A stretch of 64,000 nucleotides of DNA from Streptomyces sp. Act143 (GTDB lineage Bacteria > Actinomycetota > Actinomycetes > Streptomycetales > Streptomycetaceae): NCBI RefSeq assembly GCF_003143935.1, contig NZ_QFRX01000001.1, forward strand, positions 8,457,507-8,521,506, given 5' to 3'. A model generated the notes under the pieces. That model searched no databases. It had not been told where the DNA came from and was given only the letters and a program-made list of their open reading frames with translations. The stretch's first letter is position 1; each line of letters opens with the position of its first letter. Positions 35,799 through 44,169 of this stretch are shown piece by piece. The translations under genes and the position numbers were made by a program.

Positions 35799-36455
35799 TC
35801 AGGGTGTGACGGGGCGGGCCGTGAGCTGCCGGCCGTCGATCGTCACCGCGCCGGTCTCCGGGTCGATCTCGGGGGCGGGGGAGGGCTTGCCGTTCTTGTT
35901 GAGGATGCCGACCTGGGTGCCGTCCTTCAGGACGATCCAGCCGCCGTCGAACTTCGCGCTCCGCACGGTGGCCGTCGCCCGGTACAGGCCGGACGGTTTG
36001 ATCGCCTTGTCCGCGGTGAACGTGTAGTGCCCGCCGCCGATGTCGACCGTGCCGCTGATCCGCTTGCCCTGCTTCAGCGTGCCGTTCAGCTCGGCGCCGC
36101 CCTTGCCGGTGAGCTTCATGCTGCCGTCGTCCTCGACGTCACCCTTGAGCCACGACTCCTTGTCCCGGCCGTCGCAGAAGTACGCGATCGCCCTGCCGTC
36201 GCGCAGGGACACGGCGACCGCGGAGGAGTCGTCGTCGGTGCGGCCGGCGTAGTCGGCGTTCGGGACCGGCGACTTCGAGGGCGAGGGCGGCGGGGACGGC
36301 GACGGGGTCGTGGGCGGTGACGACGCCTTGGGGCTCGGTGACTCCGTCACCGACGCCGACGTCTTCTTCTCGCCCGTCGTCGCGTTGAGCGACAGCATGA
36401 ACAGGCCTAGCAGCAGACCCGCGAGAAGAGTGAGCAGCGGTCCGGAACGCTTCAT
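35799..36455 (-). CDS. Exported Ser/Pro-linker protein, first gene of the Rieske operon
   Basis: This 218-aa protein has an N-terminal membrane anchor or signal (LLTLLAGLLLGLFMLSL), a Ser/Pro/Thr-rich linker (about 34-67) and a beta-rich C-terminal domain of ~145 residues (AVAVSLRDGRAIAYFCDGRD, LNGTLKQGKRISGTVDIGGG). I recognise no family. Its gene ends 25 nt before the cytochrome-b-like gene, so the three genes look like one operon; it may be the extracellular partner or scaffold of that redox pair. Confidence 0.75.
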   Translation of the reverse strand: MKRSGPLLTLLAGLLLGLFMLSLNATTGEKKTSASVTESPSPKASSPPTTPSPSPPPSPSKSPVPNADYAGRTDDDSSAVAVSLRDGRAIAYFCDGRDKESWLKGDVEDDGSMKLTGKGGAELNGTLKQGKRISGTVDIGGGHYTFTADKAIKPSGLYRATATVRSAKFDGGWIVLKDGTQVGILNKNGKPSPAPEIDPETGAVTIDGRQLTARPVTP

Positions 36456-36607
36456 GAAAGGGCCTCCCCCGAGGCGGGCTTCCTGTCATGAGAGCGGAAC
36501 CGGGGCCCCGAGTCCAGGGGCGCATCGGTGCGTTTTCGCCCCAAGTAGCGGAGCTGTGACATTCGGGTGACATTGTCTGCATCCGCACTCCCGAAAGGCG
36601 TCTGATC

Positions 36608-37012
36608 ATGGCGGGAAATGATCTCGGTGGTCTGCTGGGCAGTCTGCTCGGCTCGGGCGGCAGCGCCCACGGGGGCGACATCCTGGGCGCGCTGCTCTCC
36701 GCCCTCGGCAAGCAGGGCGGCAACGGCGACAACCCGCTGGGCGGACTGCTCGACACCCTGGCCAGGTCGGGTCTCGCCGAGCAGAAGGACTCCTGGCTCG
36801 GCACCGGCGAGAACCAGCCGGTGACCGGTCCGCAGCTCCAGCAGGCGCTGCCCGGCGACACCCTCCGGCAGGTGGCGGAGGAGGCGGGCGTCTCCCCGGA
36901 CCAGGCCGCCGACGCACTCGCCCAGGAGCTGCCGCAGGCCGTCGACCGGCTGACCCCGAACGGGGAGGTGCCCGCCTCTCTGGAGGAGCTCATCAGGCAG
37001 CAGACCGTGTAG
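36608..37012 (+). CDS. YidB-like protein (DUF937)
   Basis: This 134-aa soluble protein has a glycine-rich N-terminal half with repeated GGLLGSLLGS-type units and a C-terminal segment LPGDTLRQVAEEAGVSPDQA, then ADALAQELPQAVDRLTPNGE, characteristic of YidB/DUF937. The function is unknown. It is read alone, divergent from the Rieske operon and followed by a strong hairpin. Confidence 0.82.
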   Translation: MAGNDLGGLLGSLLGSGGSAHGGDILGALLSALGKQGGNGDNPLGGLLDTLARSGLAEQKDSWLGTGENQPVTGPQLQQALPGDTLRQVAEEAGVSPDQAADALAQELPQAVDRLTPNGEVPASLEELIRQQTV

Positions 37013-37042
37013 CGGCGCGCAGCGCACCGCGCCCGTCTCAGC

Positions 37043-37065
37043 GGGCGGGCGCCGTGCGCCCGCCC
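37043..37065 (+). terminator. Hairpin after the YidB-like gene
   Basis: GGGCGGGCGC and GCGCCCGCCC form a perfect 10-bp stem with a 3-nt loop, 30 nt after the stop. No U-tract follows. Confidence 0.65.
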
Positions 37066-37124
37066 CCACGCGGGCTGACTAGGCTGGATGTACCAAGAGC
37101 CGTACATCAGCAAGGAGCATCGCC

Positions 37125-37490
37125 GTGGCGGTACGAGCGGTCCGGGGCGCCGTCCAGCTCGAACGGGACGACGCCGGTCACATGGACGAGCAGGTCGGAG
37201 CCCTGCTCACCGCCGTCCTGGAGCGGAACGACCTCACCGCGGACGACGTCATCAGCGTCTGGTTCACGGCCACGCCGGACCTGCACAGCGACTTCCCGGC
37301 CGCCGCGGCCCGCAAGCTCGCCGGGTTCGCCGACGTACCGCTGATCTGCGCCCAGGAACTCGACATCGAGGGCGCCATGCCCCGCGTCGTGCGGATTCTC
37401 GCGCACATCGAGTCCGACCGGCCCCGCGCCGACATCAACCACGTCTACCTCGGTGCCGCCGCCGCCCTGCGCAAGGACATCGCCCAGTGA
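37125..37490 (+). CDS. aroH: Chorismate mutase, AroH class
   Basis: This 121-aa enzyme converts chorismate to prephenate. Its sequence is typical of the trimeric AroH class, including VRAVRGAVQLERDD (active-site Arg near residue 7), CAQELDIEGAMPRVVRILAH with the catalytic Glu, and INHVYLGAAAALRKD. GTG 37125 has AAGGAG 7 nt upstream. The prephenate dehydrogenase gene follows with a GTGA overlap, so the two steps towards tyrosine are encoded together. Confidence 0.92.
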   Translation: MAVRAVRGAVQLERDDAGHMDEQVGALLTAVLERNDLTADDVISVWFTATPDLHSDFPAAAARKLAGFADVPLICAQELDIEGAMPRVVRILAHIESDRPRADINHVYLGAAAALRKDIAQ

Positions 37491-38572
37491 GAACCGCACT
37501 CGTCATCGGCACCGGCCTCATCGGCACCTCCGCCGCGCTCGCCCTGACCCAGCGGGGCGTCACCGTGCACCTCGCCGACCACGACCCCGAGCAGGCCCGT
37601 ACGGCGGCAGCGCTGGGCGCCGGCACGGACGAGGCCCCGGACGGTCCCGTCGACCTCGCGATCGTCGCCGCCCCGCCCGCCCATGTGGCCGGCGTGCTCG
37701 CGGACGCCATGCGCCGCGGGCTCGCCCGCGGCTACATCGACGTGGCCAGCGTCAAGGGCGGCCCGCGCCGCGAGCTGGAGGCGCTGGGCCTGGACCTCGC
37801 GTCGTACATCGGCACGCACCCCATGTCGGGCCGCGAGAAGTCCGGCCCGCTGGCCGCCACCGGCGACCTCTTCGAGGGCCGCCCCTGGGTGCTGACGCCG
37901 ACCCGGGACACCGACACCGAGGTGCTGAACCTGGCCCTGGAGCTGGTCTCGCACTGCCGCGCGGTGCCGGTGGTCATGGACGCCGACGCCCACGACCGCG
38001 CCGTGGCGCTCGTCTCCCACATGCCGCACCTCGTCTCCAACATGGTCGCCGCGCGTCTGGAGCACGCCGAGGAGTCCGCCGTACGGCTGTGCGGGCAGGG
38101 CATCCGGGACGTGACCCGGATCGCCGCCTCCGAACCCCGGATGTGGGTCGACATCCTGTCCGCCAACCCCGGGCCGGTCGCCGACCTGCTCTCCGACGTC
38201 GCCGCCGACCTGGAGGAGACGGTGCAGGCCCTGCGGGCCCTGCAGTCCTCCGACGAGGCCAAGCGCGGGGTCGGTGCCGTCGGCATCGAGGACATCCTGC
38301 GGCGCGGGAAGGCCGGCCAGGTGCGGGTACCCGGCAAGCACGGCTCGGCGCCGCGGGCGTACGAGATCGTGGCCGTCCTCATCGACGACCAGCCCGGTCA
38401 GCTGGCCCGCATCTTCGCGGACGCGGGACGGGCCGGGGTCAACATCGAGGACGTACGCATCGAGCACGCGACCGGGCAGCAGGCGGGTCTGGTGCAGCTG
38501 ATGGTGGAGCCGCAGGCGGCGCCGGTCCTGACGGCGGCCCTGCGGGAGCGGGGCTGGTCCATCCGCCAGTGA
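37487..38572 (+). CDS. tyrA: Prephenate dehydrogenase
   Basis: This 361-aa enzyme oxidatively decarboxylates prephenate. It opens with the NAD-binding loop VIGTGLIGTSAALALTQRG and carries GTHPMSGREKSGP, a helical dimer domain, and a C-terminal ACT domain (about 285-361; YEIVAVLIDDQPGQLARIFA) expected to bind tyrosine as feedback inhibitor. GTG 37487 lies in the aroH stop. Upstream residues in the same open frame are a shadow of aroH. Confidence 0.94.
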   Translation: MRTALVIGTGLIGTSAALALTQRGVTVHLADHDPEQARTAAALGAGTDEAPDGPVDLAIVAAPPAHVAGVLADAMRRGLARGYIDVASVKGGPRRELEALGLDLASYIGTHPMSGREKSGPLAATGDLFEGRPWVLTPTRDTDTEVLNLALELVSHCRAVPVVMDADAHDRAVALVSHMPHLVSNMVAARLEHAEESAVRLCGQGIRDVTRIAASEPRMWVDILSANPGPVADLLSDVAADLEETVQALRALQSSDEAKRGVGAVGIEDILRRGKAGQVRVPGKHGSAPRAYEIVAVLIDDQPGQLARIFADAGRAGVNIEDVRIEHATGQQAGLVQLMVEPQAAPVLTAALRERGWSIRQ

Positions 38573-38693
38573 CTCCGCCGGGCCGGAGGCGGTTCATCCG
38601 CCCGTAAGGACGCCTCTGGCGAGCCAGTACCCTTGTGCGGGGCACTTTCCCGCCCCGTCACCCCACCACACCGCACCAGGAAGGTGTCCCCCC

Positions 38694-39380
38694 GTGGAAA
38701 ACGGCGCCGCCCAGCCCGTGATCGTCGCCATCGACGGTCCCTCCGGCACCGGCAAGTCGAGCACGTCGAAGGCCGTCGCCGCGCAGCTCGGTCTGAGCTA
38801 CCTGGACACCGGCGCCCAGTACCGGGCGATCACGTGGTGGATGGTGACCAACGGGATCGACATCGAGGACCCGTCCGCGATCGCCGCCGTGGCGGGCAAG
38901 GCCGAGATCGTCTCCGGCACCGACCCGGGCAACCCGACGATCACCGTCGACGGCACCGACGTCGCGGGCCCGATCCGCACCCAGGAGGTCACCTCGAAGG
39001 TCAGCGCGGTCAGCGCGGTGCCGGAGGTGCGGGCCCGGGTCACCGAGCTGCAGCGGTCCATCGCCGCCTCCGCGGAGAACGGCATCGTCGTCGAGGGCCG
39101 GGACATCGGTACGACCGTGCTGCCCGACGCCGACCTCAAGATCTTCCTCACCGCCTCGCCGGAGGCGCGCGCCGCCCGCCGCAGCGGTGAGCTCAAGGGC
39201 GCCGACGTCAACGCCACCCGTGAGGCCCTCGTCAAGCGGGACGCGGCGGACTCCTCCCGCAAGACCTCGCCGCTCGCCAAGGCGGACGACGCGGTCGAGG
39301 TGGACACCACCGAGCTCACGCTGGCGCAGGTCATCGAGTGCGTCGTCACCCTCGTCGAGGAGAAGCGGGCCGGGAAGTGA
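38694..39380 (+). CDS. cmk: Cytidylate kinase
   Basis: This 228-aa enzyme phosphorylates CMP/dCMP. The P-loop IDGPSGTGKSSTSKAVA is at about residues 13-29; YLDTGAQYRAITWWM and the CMP-binding GRDIGTTVLPDADLKIFLTA follow. GTG 38694 has AGGAAGG upstream. plsC overlaps its stop (GTGA). cmk-plsC-der forms a compact run similar to the cmk-der pair in mycobacteria. Confidence 0.95.
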   Translation: MENGAAQPVIVAIDGPSGTGKSSTSKAVAAQLGLSYLDTGAQYRAITWWMVTNGIDIEDPSAIAAVAGKAEIVSGTDPGNPTITVDGTDVAGPIRTQEVTSKVSAVSAVPEVRARVTELQRSIAASAENGIVVEGRDIGTTVLPDADLKIFLTASPEARAARRSGELKGADVNATREALVKRDAADSSRKTSPLAKADDAVEVDTTELTLAQVIECVVTLVEEKRAGK

Positions 39381-40021
39381 CCACTCCCTCCGTGAAGGGC
39401 GCCGAGGTCGGGCGGCGGATCGGCGTCGGCCTGATGTACGGGCTGTGGAAGCCGCGGGTGCTGGGTGCCTGGAAGGTGCCCGCGTCCGGCCCGGTGATCC
39501 TCGCGGTCAACCACTCCCACAACATCGACGGCCCGATGGTCATGGGTGTCGCGCCCCGGCCGACGCACTTCCTGATCAAGAAGGAAGCGTTCATCGGCCC
39601 GCTCGACCCGTTCCTGCTCGGTATCGGACAGGTCAAGGTCGACCGCTCGGGTACCGACCGCACGGCCATCACCCAGGCCCTGGACGTGCTCTCGGCCGGC
39701 GGTGTGCTCGGGATCTTCCCGGAGGGCACCCGCGGTGAGGGCGACTTCGCCGCACTGCGCGCCGGGCTCGCCTACTTCGCGGTCCGCAGCGGCGCCCCGA
39801 TCGTCCCGGTCGCGGTGCTGGGAAGTTCCGAGAAGCGGGGACGGTTGATAAAGGGGCTGCCTCCGCTGCGCAGCCGCGTCGACGTGGTCTTCGGCGACCC
39901 GTTCGAGGCGGGCGACGGCTCCGGGCGGCGCACCCGCAAGGCCCTCGACGAGGCGACCGAGCGCATCCAGAAGCAGCTCACCGCGCACCTGGAAAACGCC
40001 AGGCGCCTGACCGGGCGCTAG
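39377..40021 (+). CDS. plsC: 1-acylglycerol-3-phosphate acyltransferase (PlsC family)
   Basis: This 214-aa membrane-associated acyltransferase carries the catalytic HX4D motif (NHSHNIDGP, about residue 50) and the substrate-binding FPEGTRGEGDFA. QVKVDRSGTDRTAI and PIVPVAVLGSSE match later family motifs. It would acylate lysophosphatidate in phospholipid synthesis. GTG 39377 is within the cmk stop. Confidence 0.9.
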   Translation: MTTPSVKGAEVGRRIGVGLMYGLWKPRVLGAWKVPASGPVILAVNHSHNIDGPMVMGVAPRPTHFLIKKEAFIGPLDPFLLGIGQVKVDRSGTDRTAITQALDVLSAGGVLGIFPEGTRGEGDFAALRAGLAYFAVRSGAPIVPVAVLGSSEKRGRLIKGLPPLRSRVDVVFGDPFEAGDGSGRRTRKALDEATERIQKQLTAHLENARRLTGR

Positions 40022-40034
40022 GCGACACTGAGTA

Positions 40035-40067
40035 GTGGATCAAAATCGGAGAAACCGGTTGATCCAC
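40035..40067 (+). promoter_or_regulatory. 9-bp inverted repeat in the der leader
   Basis: GTGGATCAA and TTGATCCAC are exact complements separated by 15 nt containing a further CGG/CCG pairing. It lies between plsC and der and could be an operator, attenuator or partial terminator. Confidence 0.45.
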
Positions 40068-40098
40068 CGATCACCACGATGAACGAGGTACGGACTTC

Positions 40099-41580
40099 AT
40101 GAACGACCACATCCATTCCGATGGCTCGGGCGAGCAGCACGACCACGGAGCGCTTGGCGACGCCGAGTACGCGGAGTTCATGGAGCTCGCCGCGGAAGAG
40201 GGCTTCGATCTCGAGGACGTCGAGGGCGCGATCGAGGAGGCCGGTCATGGACCGCTGCCCGTGCTGGCCGTCGTCGGCCGCCCGAACGTCGGCAAGTCGA
40301 CCCTGGTGAACCGCATCATCGGCCGCCGTGAGGCCGTGGTGGAGGACAAGCCCGGCGTCACCCGGGACCGGGTCACCTACGAGGCCGAGTGGGCGGGCCG
40401 CCGCTTCAAGGTCGTCGACACCGGCGGCTGGGAGCAGGACGTCCTCGGCATCGACGCCTCCGTGGCCGCCCAGGCCGAGTACGCGATCGAGGCGTCCGAC
40501 GCCGTCGTCTTCGTCGTCGACGCCAAGGTGGGCGCGACCGACACCGACGAGGCGGTCGTACGACTGCTCCGCAAGGCCGGCAAGCCGGTCGTCCTCTGTG
40601 CCAACAAGGTGGACGGGCCCAGCGGGGAGGCGGACGCCGCCTATCTGTGGTCCCTCGGCCTCGGCGAGCCGCACCCCGTCTCCGCCCTGCACGGCCGCGG
40701 CACCGGCGACATGCTGGACGCCGTCCTGGAGGTCCTCCCGGACGCGCCCGCGCAGACCTTCGGCGGCGCCGGGATCGGCGGCCCGCGCCGCATCGCCCTC
40801 ATCGGCCGCCCGAACGTCGGCAAGTCCTCCCTCCTGAACAAGGTGGCGGGCGAGGAGCGCGTCGTCGTCAACGAGCTGGCGGGCACCACCCGCGACCCCG
40901 TCGACGAGATGATCGAACTCGGCGGCGTCACCTGGAAGTTCGTCGACACCGCCGGTATCCGCAAGCGCGTCCACCTCCAGCAGGGCGCCGACTACTACGC
41001 CTCGCTGCGCACCGCGGCCGCCGTCGAGAAGGCCGAGGTGGCGGTCATCCTGATCGACGCCTCCGAGTCCATCTCGGTGCAGGACCAGCGGATCGTGACG
41101 ATGGCCGTCGAGGCGGGCCGTGCCATGGTCATCGCCTACAACAAGTGGGACACCCTCGACGAGGAGCGCCGCTACTACCTGGAGCGGGAGATCGAGACGG
41201 AGTTCGGCCAGGTGGCGTGGGCGCCGCGGGTCAACGTCTCGGCGCGCACCGGCCGCCACATGGAGAAGCTGGTCCCGGCGATCGAGACGGCGCTGGCGGG
41301 CTGGGAGACGCGTGTCCCCACCGGCCGCCTCAACGCCTTCCTCGGTGAGCTGGTCGCCGCCCACCCGCACCCGATCCGGGGCGGCAAGCAGCCCCGCATC
41401 CTCTTCGGTACTCAGGCCGGCACCAAGCCGCCGCGGTTCGTGCTCTTCGCCTCCGGCTTCATCGAGGCCGGCTACCGCCGCTTCGTGGAGCGCCGCCTGC
41501 GCGAGGAGTTCGGCTTCGAGGGCACCCCGATCCACATCTCGGTGCGGGTCCGCGAGAAGCGCGGCGCCAAGAAGAAGTAG
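40099..41580 (+). CDS. der: Ribosome biogenesis GTPase Der (EngA)
   Basis: This 493-aa protein has two tandem GTPase domains, each with GRPNVGKS (near residues 59 and 236) and the DTGG/DTAG switch and NKxD motifs (CANKVDGP; AYNKWDTL). A C-terminal KH-like domain follows. The N-terminal ~50 residues are acidic, an actinobacterial addition. Der is essential for 50S assembly. ATG 40099 has GAGG 10 nt upstream. A strong terminator follows. Confidence 0.96.
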   Translation: MNDHIHSDGSGEQHDHGALGDAEYAEFMELAAEEGFDLEDVEGAIEEAGHGPLPVLAVVGRPNVGKSTLVNRIIGRREAVVEDKPGVTRDRVTYEAEWAGRRFKVVDTGGWEQDVLGIDASVAAQAEYAIEASDAVVFVVDAKVGATDTDEAVVRLLRKAGKPVVLCANKVDGPSGEADAAYLWSLGLGEPHPVSALHGRGTGDMLDAVLEVLPDAPAQTFGGAGIGGPRRIALIGRPNVGKSSLLNKVAGEERVVVNELAGTTRDPVDEMIELGGVTWKFVDTAGIRKRVHLQQGADYYASLRTAAAVEKAEVAVILIDASESISVQDQRIVTMAVEAGRAMVIAYNKWDTLDEERRYYLEREIETEFGQVAWAPRVNVSARTGRHMEKLVPAIETALAGWETRVPTGRLNAFLGELVAAHPHPIRGGKQPRILFGTQAGTKPPRFVLFASGFIEAGYRRFVERRLREEFGFEGTPIHISVRVREKRGAKKK

Positions 41581-41612
41581 GCGCCAGGATGAAGTAGGCG
41601 TACGACAGGCGC

Positions 41613-41649
41613 GAAGGGCGGCCCCCGTTTCAGTGGGGGACCGCCCTTC
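41613..41649. terminator. Terminator between der and the convergent unknown gene
   Basis: GAAGGGCGG pairs with CCGCCCTTC, and CCCC/GGGG extends the stem inside. It lies 32 nt after der and just before the end of the convergent gene at 41658, so it can serve both. Confidence 0.8.
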
Positions 41650-41657
41650 CGGCTTTC

Positions 41658-42062
41658 TCAGAAGCCCCGGCGCTGACCCGGTGGCAGCGCCGGCACGTGC
41701 TGCACCATCGTGCCGTGCTGCCCGACCTGTCCGACGCGCTGCCACTGCGACTGCTGCTGCCCGACCCGGGCGCTGTGCGCCCCCGCGCTGTAGGCGCTGT
41801 ACGAGCTGCTGAACGACCCCGGCCGGTGTCCGCCGTACGAGTCCGCGCCCTGCGGGAGGTTCCCGAGGACCCCGAACGCGGTGAAGTCCAGGCCGTCCTC
41901 ACCGCTGCGGTCACCCGGCAGTGTCCGGAAGGACTTGACGTACTCGGCGTAGAGCGCGTCGTAGATCGGTGTGGCCGATGGGCCGCCCAGCGGGTCCGGG
42001 GCCGACCGCGACGACGGGATCGGCTGGAAGGACGGGCGGCGGGGAACGTCGTAGGTGTGCAC
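41658..42062 (-). CDS. Unknown 134-aa Gln/Ser-rich protein
   Basis: The protein, read from GTG 42062, begins VHTYDVPRRPSFQPIPSSRS and contains TPIYDALYAEYVKSFRTLPG, DGLDFTAFGVL and a Ser/Tyr/Gln-rich tail ending in PALPPGQRRGF. It has no signal peptide or membrane segment. I recognise no family; the pattern is that of Streptomyces-specific unknown proteins. The start is uncertain, as no Shine-Dalgarno is visible. It is followed by the terminator shared with der. Confidence 0.6.
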   Translation of the reverse strand: MHTYDVPRRPSFQPIPSSRSAPDPLGGPSATPIYDALYAEYVKSFRTLPGDRSGEDGLDFTAFGVLGNLPQGADSYGGHRPGSFSSSYSAYSAGAHSARVGQQQSQWQRVGQVGQHGTMVQHVPALPPGQRRGF

Positions 42063-42127
42063 GTATGTCCAAACGACCGCGGTGTTCAGGGGATGCGGGC
42101 GCGTTCGGGCGCACGGCGGCGGCGGGC

Positions 42128-42910
42128 TCAGGTTCCGGCGAGCGGGAGGGCCGAGGCGACCAGCTTGCCGTTGGCGGCGGCCTTGTCGATCGCGCCGCGC
42201 AGCAGATCCTCGCGCGGCTGACGGCCGATCGACCCCACCGGCGCCGCGAACATCAGCACCTGCTGGTGCTTGTTGGCGGCGGCCCGCCAGCCCTCCGTGA
42301 CCTGGAGCGGCTGGTGCGCCTGCCACCAGGCCACCGGCTGCCCGCCGTTGGCCGACGGCTGGAGCACCGCGTGCAGTTGGCCCATGGCCAGCAGCACCGA
42401 CCAGCCGTGCAGCACCGGCGGCACCTCGGTCAGCTCGGTGACCGGCATGAACCCCTGCTCGATGAGGAGCGGCAGGAAGTCGTCGCCGGCGCCGGTCGCA
42501 CCCGGGCGCACGATCGGTCCCGTCGGCTCGACCACGAGCGCCGGGTGCAACTCCCCGGCGATCAGCACGAGTCCGCTGGTGACGCCGAGCACTGCCTGCT
42601 CGGGCGCGACCTTCGCGGGCTCCAGGTCGACGGAGTCGCCGGTGATGGACCGCACGGCCCCCTGGAGCTGCTCCTCGGTCACCTGGACGACCTGCGAGGG
42701 CAGACAGGTGGCGTGGGCGAAGGCGAGCACCGCGGTCTCGTCGCCGATGAACAGGACGGTGCTGGTGCGCTCCGCCTCGGAGTCGCCCGGGGTGCGGCAG
42801 GACGTGCAGTCGTAACTGCCGGGGGCGTTGTCTCCGGCGAGCAGCCGGTCGGCTTCTTCGTCGCCGATCTCGGCGCGAACTTCGTCGCTGACGTCGAGCA
42901 AGCGCGGCAC
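42128..42910 (-). CDS. Unknown 260-aa soluble protein with N-terminal CxxC
   Basis: The protein begins MPRLLDVSDEVRAEIGDEEA and has a CTSC pair (Cys35, Cys38) that could bind metal or form a disulfide. An alpha/beta region (STVLFIGDETAVLAFAHATC) and a C-terminal part (WWQAHQPLQVTEGWRAAANK) follow. There is no signal peptide or membrane helix. It is not a family I can name. Its 65-nt distance to the next gene downstream on the same strand (41658-42062) allows co-transcription. Confidence 0.7.
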   Translation of the reverse strand: MPRLLDVSDEVRAEIGDEEADRLLAGDNAPGSYDCTSCRTPGDSEAERTSTVLFIGDETAVLAFAHATCLPSQVVQVTEEQLQGAVRSITGDSVDLEPAKVAPEQAVLGVTSGLVLIAGELHPALVVEPTGPIVRPGATGAGDDFLPLLIEQGFMPVTELTEVPPVLHGWSVLLAMGQLHAVLQPSANGGQPVAWWQAHQPLQVTEGWRAAANKHQQVLMFAAPVGSIGRQPREDLLRGAIDKAAANGKLVASALPLAGT

Positions 42911-43415
42911 GGGTGACTCCCTCGGGAAGCGGCGCCCGGGTGGGTCCCGGGCTCATGAAGAAGACAACGGGCGATCTGTGGCGGGAGTCACGCTCCAGAG
43001 CGAACGGAATCGAACCATCCGGCGCAACGGGTCACCGCCGGTGCGGAATCGGGCACTCAACGTCAAGTCTTCGGAAATCCAAGGAAGTTGGTTGCGTGAA
43101 GTGGGTCACAGATCGCGATGGCGGCTGGTTGAAAAATCAGGAAATAAGCGAATGAAGTGGGTGGCCGGAAAATGCCGCTACCTTCGGTAACGTCGAACTG
43201 GCCTGGAATGACAAGGAGTTGGTTGATACCGGGCAGCCGCCCTCTCTACATTCCTCGGCCGTGTGCAACGAGCACCGCTCGGGTTCGTCCGCCGGCCGCA
43301 CCAGCCAGCTCGAAGCACCAGTCTCCGGCGGACGGGGCGGAGCGCCACGGCCCTGTCCCTGTGCAGGGTGTGCGCCCCGCCTTGGGGGACCCCGGGTCCT
43401 TCGAGAGGGAACTTC
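42911..43415 (+). promoter_or_regulatory. 505-bp lower-GC region with structured leader of the first rpf gene
   Basis: The first ~270 bp are noticeably less GC-rich than the rest of the window. Closer to the gene, GTCCGCCGG (43287-43295) pairs with CCGGCGGAC (43325-43333). GGGGCG pairs with CGCCCC (43373-43378) around an inner CCCTG/CAGGG hairpin. These suggest a folded 5' leader. I see no convincing promoter hexamers and no gene. Confidence 0.5.
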
Positions 43416-44051
43416 ATGTCCGAATGTGCCGATACCACGCACGACAACGCTCGTAAGACTCCGGTCCGCACGACGGCGGTCCTCGCCGGGGCGGCCCTGC
43501 TCGCCCCGCTCGGACTGCTGGCCGCGACCGGCAACGCCGCAGCGGCGGACGGCGGAGTGTGGGACCGCATCGCCCAGTGCGAGAGCGGCGGCAACTGGCA
43601 CATCAACACCGGAAACGGCTACTACGGCGGGCTCCAGTTCTCCGCCGGCACCTGGCGCGCGTACGGCGGCACGGCCTACGCGGCGACGGCCGACAAGGCC
43701 GGCAAGGCTCAGCAGATCGCCGTGGCGACCAAGGTCCAGCGCGCGCAGGGGTGGGGCGCGTGGCCGACCTGTTCGGCACGGGCAGGGGCCTACGGCAGCG
43801 CACCCTCGGTCTCCTCCGGCTCGGCCACCACCCGATCCGCCCCCTCCGAGCCGTCGAAGGCGCCGGCGCGTTCCCGGAGCCACACGGACCGCAGCGCGTC
43901 CCGTGGCGACTACACCGTCCGCGTGGGAGACACGCTGAGCGGGATCGCCGCCCGGCACGGCACCACCTGGCGGCAGCTCTACGCCGCCAACAGGGACGTC
44001 ATCGGCGGTGATCCGAACATGATCGTGCCCGGGCAGCGACTCGCACTCTGA
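43416..44051 (+). CDS. Secreted resuscitation-promoting-factor-like muralytic enzyme with LysM
   Basis: This 211-aa secreted protein has a signal peptide (about 1-44, ending NAAAA), an Rpf/transglycosylase-like domain (WDRIAQCESGGNWHINTGNG, catalytic Glu56; YYGGLQFSAGTWRAYGG), a Ser/Thr-rich linker and a C-terminal LysM domain (YTVRVGDTLSGIAARHGTTW) that anchors it to peptidoglycan. Such enzymes cleave peptidoglycan during spore germination or wake-up from dormancy. ATG 43416 follows GAGAGGGA. The long structured leader suggests post-transcriptional control. Confidence 0.92.
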   Translation: MSECADTTHDNARKTPVRTTAVLAGAALLAPLGLLAATGNAAAADGGVWDRIAQCESGGNWHINTGNGYYGGLQFSAGTWRAYGGTAYAATADKAGKAQQIAVATKVQRAQGWGAWPTCSARAGAYGSAPSVSSGSATTRSAPSEPSKAPARSRSHTDRSASRGDYTVRVGDTLSGIAARHGTTWRQLYAANRDVIGGDPNMIVPGQRLAL

Positions 44052-44074
44052 GCTGCTCCCCCTCCCCGGGCACG

Positions 44075-44112
44075 GGGCCCCGCCCGGACGGTCCGCCGAC
44101 CGGGTGGGGCCC
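44075..44112 (+). terminator. Terminator between the two rpf-like genes
   Basis: GGGCCCCGCCCGG pairs with CCGGGTGGGGCCC (13 bp, one G-U) over a 12-nt loop, 23 nt after the first rpf stop. The second rpf gene therefore needs its own promoter. Confidence 0.8.
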
Positions 44113-44157
44113 TGTTCGCGCCGGTCGCGTATCGACGGCCCGGCGGGACGGGCCGCT

Positions 44158-44163
44158 TAGCGT
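44158..44163 (+). promoter_or_regulatory. Candidate -10 hexamer, leaderless start of second rpf gene
   Basis: TAGCGT lies exactly 6 nt before ATG 44170. There is no Shine-Dalgarno. Confidence 0.5.
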
Positions 44164-44169
44164 GGGCCG

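Noticed and set aside
40079..40102. Seven-codon leader peptide overlapping the der start
   Set aside because: ATG-AAC-GAG-GTA-CGG-ACT-TCA-TGA exists, but it has no Shine-Dalgarno and could be chance.
43140..43415. c-di-AMP (ydaO) riboswitch before the rpf-like gene
   Set aside because: The leader is structured, but I could not find the order of conserved ydaO core segments. A covariance search would be decisive.
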